From DASQDN01 sp035630195 (lineage in GTDB: Bacteria; Acidobacteriota; Terriglobia; Bryobacterales; Bryobacteraceae), in contig DASQLD010000329.1 in the NCBI GenBank assembly GCA_035630195.1, forward strand, positions 1 to 5,136: a stretch of DNA of 5,136 nt. The letters are read 5' to 3'. Shown one piece after another: positions 1 through 5,136 of the stretch. A model generated the notes under the pieces. The model was given only the letters and a program-made list of their open reading frames with translations, made no database searches and was not told the origin of the DNA. The first letter of the stretch is position 1; every line of letters begins with the position of its first letter. A program made the position numbers and the translations under genes.

Positions 1-786
1 ATGATGGCGGATCAACTCTACCAACTGATCTGTTCTATAAGATGGGCCTTCTACCATTGCCACTAATTTGCCATCCCGTCCTATCAGTGCGGTTCGGGAA
101 GTATGTACAATAGCCCCGTCTTCAGGCCAAAACACCAATCCCCAGGATGCGGCTGTCTTTTCGACCGTCTCAGGAGGTCCGGTCAGAAAACGCCAGCCTT
201 CGCCATAGGCACGCCAGAGTTTAGCATATGCGTCGAGCACCTGAGGGGTATCCCACTGAGGATCGATAGTAATGGACAGCAATACTAGATCGCGCCCGAG
301 CGACGACCGGAACCGCCGCTGAACAGTCGCAAAGCTGGCGGCCAGCCGTGGGCAAACTTCAGACATCGGACAGCGAGTGTAGATGAAATTCAGGGCGACA
401 AGCTTTCCCCGTAGATCGGAAAGCGCAAGATCCTCGCCGCGATGGTCCGTCAAACGGAAATTGGGCGCCGTTTCGCCGACGCGTGGTACGACGGCCGGAG
501 CGGGCATGTCGGCCTCGTCCGCCGGAACGACGCGAATTGCTCGGGCGATGTTGTCTCGCCAGTCGAAGCGGACCCGCATGCCGGGTCGAATCGGAGCGAG
601 ATCTTTATCGGCAGCGGCCCGAAATTCCATCGTCATCGCGGGCATGTAGCCAGGAATGGGCCGGTGGGCAACTGCGAAGGAAGGAGGATTCACTGACAGA
701 ACCAAGCCGTCAACTGAATAGGACCGGGCCGCGAGTCCGCCGATAAGACTAATAAAAATAAAGAATATCCGGACGAATCCTGCCAT
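1..786 (-). CDS. SCO/SenC family copper chaperone with N-terminal CusF-like copper-binding domain (3' end beyond window)
   Basis: My translation of the complementary strand gives 262 codons without a stop, running off the left edge. The start at 786 is an ATG followed by a hydrophobic segment (residues 4-20, FVRIFFIFISLIGGLAA), fitting a signal peptide or membrane anchor. Residues 24-88 look like a CusF-type small barrel: the stretch HRPIPGYMPAMTMEF (41-55) carries the His and Met residues that bind Cu(I) in CusF. Residues 101-262 are the thioredoxin-like SCO domain, with RVGETAPNFRLTDHRG at its start, the copper cysteines C139 and C145 in RCPMSEVCP, and the conserved His H228 in VHTSRTALIGRDGKLV. 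SCO proteins deliver copper to, or reduce, the CuA site of cytochrome c oxidase in the periplasm. The cysteine spacing is CX5C rather than the classical CX3C. The start overlaps the methyltransferase end by 38 nt and has no clear Shine-Dalgarno, so coupled translation is likely. Family call is firm; the client protein is unknown. Confidence 0.93.
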   Translation of the reverse strand, partial: MAGFVRIFFIFISLIGGLAARSYSVDGLVLSVNPPSFAVAHRPIPGYMPAMTMEFRAAADKDLAPIRPGMRVRFDWRDNIARAIRVVPADEADMPAPAVVPRVGETAPNFRLTDHRGEDLALSDLRGKLVALNFIYTRCPMSEVCPRLAASFATVQRRFRSSLGRDLVLLSITIDPQWDTPQVLDAYAKLWRAYGEGWRFLTGPPETVEKTAASWGLVFWPEDGAIVHTSRTALIGRDGKLVAMVEGPSYRTDQLVELIRHH

Positions 787-1660
787 TTGCAACCGCACAA
801 GGTCCGCATTCCACGTTGTACCCGGACCAAGCCTCCCTTGCCGCCTTTGGAACTTCAATCGGATGGTCCGCTGCGTGGTAGACAGATAGTCCCATGCGTG
901 GATGATACCTGGCAATCGTGCTGCGAGCGCCATGCAAGGCTTTCACCTCCGCGCCCTCGATGTCCATTTTGATGTAATCGACGCGCGGAAGGTTCAACTC
1001 CGCCACCAGTCTGTCGATTGTCGTAAGGGGAAACTTCTGATCTGTTTCATGAGCGTCTTTGGGGTGCATAACGAAGCTATCGGCGGCGGAATTATGCTCA
1101 TCAATGTGCAGCGTCAGGAAGTCGTCCTTATCCCACACGCCCTTCGCGTAGACGATTACACGCCCTGAAGCGATCTCGTCTTTGAAATTGCGGCGCAAGC
1201 ACTCTATGTTTTCCGGCGCAGGTTCGATGGCGACCACCGTTTTCGCCCCGGCGTTGAGCGACTCCTTCACAAAGACGCCGATATTGGCTCCACAATCCAA
1301 AACGACATCGCCGGAGCGAATGAAGTTTTGTCCTGAGCCATAGATCTTTCGCTCCTGCTCGGCCAGGTTGAAAGGAAGAACGTACCGGCTGCCTGCGGCG
1401 ATCCAGAACGTCCCTTTTGGGGTTTCCCACTGCTCGAACTTCTCATCCTTGCCGACCATTTTGCTGGCCTTCAGGATTCGGTCTTTGATCTGAATCTGTC
1501 GTTTTTGATTCTCTTCCGCCTGTATCGCTTGGGACAGCGGACAGACCGGGCTTCGTCCGACGAACACCAGCGCCGACAGCCGCAACGGTGGGTACAACAT
1601 CACGGCGATTGCCAGAACAATCACGACAAACAACAGCTTCAAGACGCGCGAAAGAGTCAC
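749..1660 (-). CDS. FkbM family SAM-dependent methyltransferase, membrane-anchored
   Basis: This is a class I SAM-dependent methyltransferase of the FkbM type, a family that O-methylates varied small molecules and glycans. Numbered from the longest start (TTG at 1708, 319 aa), the SAM-binding motif I is VVLDCGANIGVF (135-146), the motif II acid is in AIEPAPEN (160-167), and the FkbM signature DYIKMDIEGAE spans 244-254. A hydrophobic segment at about 24-39 precedes a polar, Lys/Arg/Gln-rich linker (60-95), so the enzyme is probably membrane-tethered. The start is uncertain: TTG 1708 lies inside the dinB-like gene (35-nt overlap), while GTG 1660 begins 13 nt after that gene's stop and leads straight into the membrane segment (303 aa). 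Neither has a good Shine-Dalgarno. I prefer GTG 1660. The gene ends with TAG at 749-751, inside the start of the SCO gene. The substrate cannot be told from sequence. Confidence 0.9.
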   Translation of the reverse strand: MTLSRVLKLLFVVIVLAIAVMLYPPLRLSALVFVGRSPVCPLSQAIQAEENQKRQIQIKDRILKASKMVGKDEKFEQWETPKGTFWIAAGSRYVLPFNLAEQERKIYGSGQNFIRSGDVVLDCGANIGVFVKESLNAGAKTVVAIEPAPENIECLRRNFKDEIASGRVIVYAKGVWDKDDFLTLHIDEHNSAADSFVMHPKDAHETDQKFPLTTIDRLVAELNLPRVDYIKMDIEGAEVKALHGARSTIARYHPRMGLSVYHAADHPIEVPKAAREAWSGYNVECGPCAVANGRIRPDILYFY

Positions 1661-1673
1661 TCTGCCGACTATA

Positions 1674-2174
1674 TCATCTACTTTGAACAATGCCGCGAAC
1701 TCGTTCAATCTGTTGAAGATGATTGATATCGTGGCCAGCCATTATCTCGAAGATATCGCTGAGGGTTACTGGGCCACGCTCGGTGTGGATGCCGTAGCGA
1801 AGAAAATTCTGTTTTTCGGCGCTCTGAAACAATCGCAGCATCGAACGCCGGAGAACCGCTAACTTTCCGAACGTCTCGATCCAGGGCTCCTGCTCGCGCA
1901 TCCAGCCTAGAGCCCAGGGATCCTGGTCGAAGCCAACCAAGGTGGGCTTGTCCTGGAACATCACCATACGGGCGCGAGTCTGGAAGACGAGATCGCAGTC
2001 GGCCAGATGGGCGACGATCTGATGGATCGACCACTTTCCCGGCTCTGGCGGAATCGCTAGTTGCTCGGGGCTAAGGCCGGCGGTAAGTTCCCTGATTCGT
2101 TCGACCGTTGACTTCAAAACGGAGTAAACGTCCTTATCGCCGAGGTACTGCGCATAAGGATTCGTGCTGGCCAT
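1674..2174 (-). CDS. DinB family protein (DinB/YfiT-like four-helix bundle, putative metal-dependent)
   Basis: The 166-residue protein matches the DinB/YfiT-like helical bundle superfamily, whose members bind a divalent metal through three His residues. Some are thiol-dependent transferases (the bacillithiol and mycothiol S-transferase relatives), but most have no known reaction. The triad is visible: H56 in IHQIVAHLAD (50-59), then H148 and H152 in AGHDINHLQQIERVR (HX3H). The PGKWSI segment (45-50) just before the first ligand is also typical. I chose ATG 2174. An in-frame ATG at 2189 would add five residues. A longer reading of 230 codons from 2366 would run antisense through the conserved N-terminus of the oxidase gene and is unlikely. 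Only 24 bp separate this ATG from the divergent oxidase ATG. The methyltransferase gene follows closely downstream, so this is probably the first gene of a three-gene transcript. No role is implied by the neighbours. Confidence 0.88.
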   Translation of the reverse strand: MASTNPYAQYLGDKDVYSVLKSTVERIRELTAGLSPEQLAIPPEPGKWSIHQIVAHLADCDLVFQTRARMVMFQDKPTLVGFDQDPWALGWMREQEPWIETFGKLAVLRRSMLRLFQSAEKQNFLRYGIHTERGPVTLSDIFEIMAGHDINHLQQIERVRGIVQSR

Positions 2175-2191
2175 GTGTCCAGTGTACATTT

Positions 2192-2196
2192 GAGGA
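2192..2196 (+). promoter_or_regulatory. Shine-Dalgarno candidate for the hydroxy acid oxidase
   Basis: GAGGA is separated by only 2 nt from ATG 2199. It is the best ribosome-binding match in the interval and supports translation starting at 2199 or at the next codon (GTG 2202, with better spacing), rather than at GTG 2175, which would place this motif inside the coding region. The short spacing keeps confidence modest. Confidence 0.45.
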
Positions 2197-2198
2197 AC

Positions 2199-3272
2199 AT
2201 GGTGGTCACGATCGATGATTGGGAGCCGCTTGCCAAGGAACGGCTTCCACAGATGGTCTTCGAGTATCTGTCGGGAGGCGCAGGGGATGAAATCACATTG
2301 CGCGAAAATCGCGCGGGTTTCGACCGGATTCGTCTGCGTCCCAGCATGCTCGTCGACGTTTCGCAAATCGACACGACGACGACACTATTCGGACAGAAGC
2401 TGAAGCTGCCGGTTCTGCTCGCTCCGGTCGCATACCAGAAAATGGTCCATCCGGAGGGAGAGCTTGAGTCAGTGCGTGGCGCAAATGCCGCCGGCGTAAC
2501 GTTTGTCGCTAGCACGGCTGCCTCGGTTGCGGTCGAGGATATTGCTCAAGTCGCAACGATTCCACCCTGGTTTCAGCTTTACGCTTCGACCGACCGGTTG
2601 TTTACGAAGGCTCTCGTCGATCGGGCGCGTGAGTCCGGCTGTCCAGTGTTGTGCTTTACGGTTGACGCCCCCGTTCGTGGGCAGCGCGACCGTGATACGC
2701 GAAACAGTTTTTGTTTGCCTCCAGGACTTACCAGACCGAATTTTCGAGATCTGACACCCGAAGCCGCTACCGGCAACCCTCGAGCAGAGGGCCGGTCGAT
2801 TTACAGCCCGAATCTTTGTCCCAGTCTTACATGGGACTATCTCGATTGGCTTCGTTCTGTCGCGAAGATGCCGGTACTACTTAAAGGCATTCTCACCGCT
2901 GAAGACGCGAAACGCGCAATTGACGCAGGCGTCGACGGCGTGGTGGTCTCAAACCACGGAGGCCGTGTTGTCGATACGGTGGTTTCAGGTATAGAGGCGC
3001 TCCCGGAGATCGTCGAGGCCGTAGCCGGACGGGGACTTGTGCTGCTGGATGGTGGAGTCAGACGCGGAGTGGATGTGCTGAAAGCAATCGCGCTTGGAGC
3101 ATCGGCCGTTATGATCGGCCGACCCTATCTCTACGCGCTCGCCGCCAATGGCGCCGAAGGGATCCGGCAGTGTGTCGATACCTTGCATCGTGAGATCGAA
3201 ATGGCGATGGCGGCGTGCGGACGGCCGACCATTACGTCGATCAATCGCAGCCTTGTGAAGACTATAGGGTGA
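2199..3272 (+). CDS. FMN-dependent alpha-hydroxy acid oxidase/dehydrogenase (glycolate/lactate oxidase family)
   Basis: This 357-residue flavoprotein has the full length of the L-lactate dehydrogenase / glycolate oxidase / mandelate dehydrogenase TIM-barrel family, which oxidises 2-hydroxy acids to 2-oxo acids with FMN. Visible landmarks are FEYLSGGAGDE (21-31, with the substrate-site Tyr), LLAPVAYQKMVHPEGE (73-88), WFQLYAS (124-130), LCFTVDAPVRGQRDRD (151-166), VLLKGI (226-231, FMN-binding K229), VSNHGGR (250-256, catalytic base H253 and substrate-carboxylate R256) and LLDGGVRRGVDVLKAIALGA (282-301, FMN phosphate loop). ATG 2199 has a GAGGA just upstream (2192-2196), though the spacing is short; GTG 2175 would add eight residues. 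The residue after the catalytic Arg is unusual: GGRVVDT replaces the common GGRQLD. With no partner genes nearby I cannot say whether the substrate is lactate, glycolate or another hydroxy acid, nor whether the electron acceptor is oxygen or a quinone/cytochrome. No membrane segment is seen. Confidence 0.95.
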   Translation: MVVTIDDWEPLAKERLPQMVFEYLSGGAGDEITLRENRAGFDRIRLRPSMLVDVSQIDTTTTLFGQKLKLPVLLAPVAYQKMVHPEGELESVRGANAAGVTFVASTAASVAVEDIAQVATIPPWFQLYASTDRLFTKALVDRARESGCPVLCFTVDAPVRGQRDRDTRNSFCLPPGLTRPNFRDLTPEAATGNPRAEGRSIYSPNLCPSLTWDYLDWLRSVAKMPVLLKGILTAEDAKRAIDAGVDGVVVSNHGGRVVDTVVSGIEALPEIVEAVAGRGLVLLDGGVRRGVDVLKAIALGASAVMIGRPYLYALAANGAEGIRQCVDTLHREIEMAMAACGRPTITSINRSLVKTIG

Positions 3273-3274
3273 AG

Positions 3275-3766
3275 TTATAGCTTCTCGACGATCTCAGTCT
3301 TCGCTCCGTCGACGTCCGTTACGACGATTCGAAGGCCCTTGCGATTGTTCACGCGATCTTCCGGGCCTGCGAAACGAACCGAAACCATTCGATCGATGCT
3401 CTCGCCTGGGTTGATCTTCTGCCGGATCATTAAATTTGGATTGTGTTTCTTGCCCAGAACGGGATAGTAGGTAAAGAGACGCTGGGCATCGGTCTCGGAG
3501 AATGTCTCTCCCGTGACTTGGTCGCCAGCCTTTTGTTCGAGAAAGACTTCCACTTCCTGGACGACGAATTGCTGCGTCGACGGATTGGAGACACGAATGT
3601 CCGCGAACACCACCGTGTTGTCCGCATCGATTGAGTGGCTACGGACACGCAGAACACTGCCGCTCAGCTCAACTTTATTGTGTCTGGTGGAAACGAGAAT
3701 GCCGCCGACGACCGCAGCCACCACGAGCATAGCTATGATTGCCGCGATCGTAGCCTGTTTGCTCAC
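3275..3766 (-). CDS. Conserved-looking hypothetical protein, single N-terminal membrane anchor with exported beta-rich domain
   Basis: I do not recognise a named family. The 163-residue product begins with MSKQ and one hydrophobic helix (about 7-25), fitting a signal anchor with the rest outside the cytoplasm. Residues 32-163 look beta-rich. The run VVFADIRVSNPSTQQFVVQE (52-71) resembles the strand-turn-strand of LEA14/WHy-like or other immunoglobulin-like domains, where a conserved SNP/NP turn follows a hydrophobic strand; this is impression, not a match. No Cys, His cluster or catalytic motif stands out. The start is GTG at 3766, sharing its G with the TAG stop of the upstream TIM-barrel gene (TAGTG), and a GGAG lies 5 nt upstream inside that gene, so translation is almost certainly coupled. 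The gene stops 2 bp from the convergent oxidase stop. Coupling suggests it serves the same envelope process as the Tat-exported barrel. Confidence 0.85.
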   Translation of the reverse strand: MSKQATIAAIIAMLVVAAVVGGILVSTRHNKVELSGSVLRVRSHSIDADNTVVFADIRVSNPSTQQFVVQEVEVFLEQKAGDQVTGETFSETDAQRLFTYYPVLGKKHNPNLMIRQKINPGESIDRMVSVRFAGPEDRVNNRKGLRIVVTDVDGAKTEIVEKL

Positions 3767-4680
3767 TAGGACTCCAGGATTCGGAAGATCTCGCGCATGC
3801 TCGCATGCGATTTCTCAATCTTTGTGCCGTCGAAGTAATGTGTCTCTAGTCCGATCTGTCCGGCGTATCCATCCTTCGACAAGGCACTGAAGATGCCTGC
3901 CCAGTCGAGTTTCTGCGCGGGATCGAGTAAGCTGTGCCCTTTCATCTGGACATTCCAGATTCGTTTTGCCGGCAACAGCTTATAGCCATCAGGATAGGGA
4001 ATCTCTTTCTGAGAAGTACCGTTGAGGGGATCCCAGTTCAGTCCCACAGTTTTCTCGGGCAGCAGCTTCAGGAACGCGGCGACCTCAGCGCAGCTAACCA
4101 CGTTGCAGGCGCTCTCGTTTTCCACGAGGAGACGGATCTTTTCTTTGGAAGCCATTTCCGCAATCTCGCCGATGACGTCGGCAATATGCTGATTCAACTT
4201 TTCAGGCTCGGCTGTTCGCAGGAAGGTGAAGAGGCGAACCTTGTCGGTCTCAAGCAGGTGCGCGGCACGAAATGCCTGTTCGAAATCTTGCTTTCGCCGA
4301 TCGAACTCCGCCTGATGTTTGGCAATACGCTTTTCGCGCGCCTCACGGGTCTCGGGCTTTCGGAAGAGTGGTTCGGTTCCCGGAAGCGTGATCTTGAACA
4401 TGGGAGCATTCAGGAAGGAGACCTTGATCCCGTTGTCCTTGAACAGCTTGGTGGCCTGCTTGAGTTGCTCATCGGACTGACGCATGTAGTGGCCATTGCC
4501 GCCCGGCACTGAGCGAAGCTCCAGCCATTTCAATCCGTATTGCTTTGCGAAAGCGACCGAATCCGCTTCGCTCGTGCAGGCTTCATCCGTTATGACGGAG
4601 ATGCGGCTTCGGTCTATCCGCGACTTGGCGCTCAAAACTGGCGCAACAGCCAGACCGGCAAGAAACTCTCTTCTCAACAT
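3766..4680 (-). CDS. Tat-signal sugar phosphate isomerase/epimerase-like TIM-barrel protein
   Basis: The 304-residue protein opens with MLRREFLAGLAVAPVLSAKS, a twin-arginine type signal (RREFL, hydrophobic stretch, cleavage plausible after A18), so the folded product is probably exported. The rest resembles xylose-isomerase-like/AP-endonuclease-2 barrels, which act as sugar isomerases or epimerases using a divalent metal: RISVITDEA (26-34, first strand), GLKWLELRSV (49-58), IKVSFLNAPMF (85-95), IRLLVENES (182-190, likely ligand E187), VGLNWDPLNG (212-221, likely D217) and GQIGLETHY (274-282, likely E279). At the usual HVHxKD strand it has IWNVQMKGH (241-249), so the common metal-binding His appears replaced by Gln245 unless H249 serves. 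A charged insert of about 25 residues (105-130) follows strand three. ATG 4680 is 5 nt past the cutA stop, and the stop overlaps the next gene's GTG. Substrate unknown; a redox or sugar-lactone role is equally possible. Confidence 0.9.
   Translation of the reverse strand: MLRREFLAGLAVAPVLSAKSRIDRSRISVITDEACTSEADSVAFAKQYGLKWLELRSVPGGNGHYMRQSDEQLKQATKLFKDNGIKVSFLNAPMFKITLPGTEPLFRKPETREAREKRIAKHQAEFDRRKQDFEQAFRAAHLLETDKVRLFTFLRTAEPEKLNQHIADVIGEIAEMASKEKIRLLVENESACNVVSCAEVAAFLKLLPEKTVGLNWDPLNGTSQKEIPYPDGYKLLPAKRIWNVQMKGHSLLDPAQKLDWAGIFSALSKDGYAGQIGLETHYFDGTKIEKSHASMREIFRILES
3772..3775 (-). promoter_or_regulatory. Shine-Dalgarno (GGAG) deciding the GTG start of the 163-aa protein
   Basis: On the minus strand, GGAG lies 5 nt before GTG 3766, within the last codons of the TIM-barrel gene. 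This is the cleanest ribosome-binding site in the window. It supports both the GTG start and stop/start coupling through TAGTG. Confidence 0.7.
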
Positions 4681-4685
4681 GCTCT

Positions 4686-5018
4686 TTAGAAGTTAGCACT
4701 TCCAACAGTCTCGCGATCTATCCAGTCAAGGTAGTCTGGACTACCCTCGATGATCGGAATCGCGATGACCTCGGGTATCTCATACGAATGATTCTTTCGC
4801 AATTCGACGCTGAGCTGTTCGAAGAGTTCGCGCCTGGTCTTGATTATGAGCATCCACTCCGCTTCCTCTTGAACGGAACCTTGCCATCGATAGATGCTCT
4901 GAATCCCTGGGACGATGTTCACACAGGCGCAAACGTGTGTATCGACAAGCGCACGCGCGACTCGCTGCGCCTGCTCTTGCGAACCGCAATTGCTGAAGAC
5001 AATAATTTTTTCGCTCAT
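4686..5018 (-). CDS. cutA: CutA family divalent-cation tolerance protein
   Basis: The 110-residue product is a full-length CutA, a small cytoplasmic protein that forms stable trimers with a PII-like ferredoxin fold. It was originally linked to copper and divalent-cation tolerance in E. coli; its molecular function is still unsettled. The family landmarks are all present: ACVNIVPGIQSIYRWQG (31-47), LIIKTRRELFEQL (58-69 region), NHSYEIPEVIAIPI (76-89) and DYLDWI (95-100). Cysteines sit at 11, 30 and 32. I chose ATG 5018 over an immediately preceding in-frame GTG (5021); both lack a good Shine-Dalgarno. It is the first gene of an apparent three-gene minus-strand operon, with the Tat barrel 5 nt downstream. 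A TATAAT box lies upstream. The neighbours give no evidence of a metal-resistance cluster, although a copper chaperone gene sits about 4 kb away in another transcript. Confidence 0.95.
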   Translation of the reverse strand: MSEKIIVFSNCGSQEQAQRVARALVDTHVCACVNIVPGIQSIYRWQGSVQEEAEWMLIIKTRRELFEQLSVELRKNHSYEIPEVIAIPIIEGSPDYLDWIDRETVGSANF

Positions 5019-5065
5019 CACACTACTTTTTTGGTCGTACCACTAGATTCGGAGGGCCAAACAGG

Positions 5066-5071
5066 ATTATA
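5066..5071 (-). promoter_or_regulatory. Candidate -10 box (TATAAT) for the cutA operon
   Basis: The minus strand reads TATAAT exactly, 47 nt upstream of the cutA ATG, which would give a leader of about 40 nt. The region 16-18 nt further upstream holds no good TTGACA match (it reads around CCTAGG), so the promoter is only partly supported. The overlapping plus-strand sequence reads TATAAA (5068-5073), about 30 nt before a possible divergent ATG at 5104. Confidence 0.4.
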
Positions 5072-5103
5072 AACAAATGTAGTACTTTCCTAGGTAGTCG
5101 TAC

Positions 5104-5136
5104 ATGAAGACCTTACTCCGCAAGACAGGGTATCTC
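5104..5136 (+). CDS. Possible start of a divergent gene (5' fragment, 11 codons)
   Basis: ATG 5104 opens a frame that stays open to the window edge and encodes MKTLLRKTGYL, a basic, leucine-rich beginning compatible with a signal peptide. Upstream there is only a weak AGG-type ribosome site (within CTAGGTAG, 5090-5097) and a TATAAA at 5068-5073. Eleven codons are too few to establish a gene. The alternative is that this is upstream non-coding DNA or the end of another minus-strand gene. Confidence 0.25.
   Translation, partial: MKTLLRKTGYL

Noticed and set aside
383..746. Three overlapping plus-strand open frames of 84-88 codons
   Set aside because: They are low-complexity Arg/Ser/Pro-rich shadows of the SCO gene on the minus strand, which has CusF and SCO motifs throughout.
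2175..2366. A 64-codon N-terminal extension of the DinB-family gene
   Set aside because: It lies antisense to the conserved start of the hydroxy acid oxidase, has no family resemblance, and DinB proteins of about 166 residues are already complete from ATG 2174.
3271..3284. Imperfect palindrome (GAAG, TTATAG, CTTC) at the convergent gene ends, considered as a terminator
   Set aside because: The stem is only 4 solid pairs with an A/T-rich centre, no T-run follows, and it sits within a coding end.
3934..4512. 192-codon plus-strand open frame opposite the TIM-barrel gene
   Set aside because: Its translation shows no recognisable domain, while the opposite strand encodes a clear barrel with signal peptide and operon spacing. 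It is a mirror frame of that gene.
1..5018. A copper-handling cluster linking cutA with the SCO-CusF gene
   Set aside because: The two genes are about 4 kb apart in separate transcripts with unrelated genes between, and CutA's copper role is not firmly established. Proximity alone does not support a system.
1..5136. tRNA or rRNA genes, insertion sequences, CRISPR arrays and long repeats
   Set aside because: None seen. The window is almost wholly covered by coding sequence, with no direct-repeat series or transposase-like product.

Overview
The window is a compact stretch of ordinary bacterial chromosome, with mid-50s GC judged by eye. It holds seven protein genes, almost no intergenic DNA, and no RNA genes, mobile elements or CRISPR. 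The gene set suggests Acidobacteriota, perhaps the Solibacter/Bryobacter side: a CusF-SCO fusion with a CX5C copper motif, a membrane-anchored FkbM methyltransferase, a small DinB protein, and a Tat-signal xylose-isomerase-like barrel. That assignment is inference from protein style, not from a marker gene.

Left block, minus strand (about 2174 down to 1): a DinB-family protein, then an FkbM-family SAM methyltransferase with an N-terminal membrane segment, then an SCO/SenC copper chaperone with an N-terminal CusF-like copper-binding domain. The SCO gene is open through the window's left edge, so its C-terminus is missing. The genes are packed end to start. The SCO start lies 38 nt inside the methyltransferase gene, and the methyltransferase starts at or before 14 nt past the DinB stop. 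They probably share a transcript.

Middle, plus strand (2199-3272): a full-length FMN-dependent alpha-hydroxy acid oxidase/dehydrogenase, divergent from DinB with only 24 bp between the two ATG codons. It converges on the right block with a 2-bp gap.

Right block, minus strand (5018 down to 3275): cutA, then a Tat-signal sugar-phosphate isomerase/epimerase-like TIM barrel, then a small membrane-anchored protein of unknown function. The spacings are 5 nt and a 1-nt stop/start overlap, so this looks like one operon. A perfect TATAAT box about 47 nt upstream of cutA is the best promoter candidate in the window. The last 33 bases may begin a divergent plus-strand gene, but that is weak.

The most useful points for a second look are the CusF-SCO fusion with its CX5C motif, the unknown 163-residue protein coupled to the Tat barrel, and the apparent loss of the usual His metal ligand in that barrel. 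I do not see convincing evidence of a new multi-gene system.
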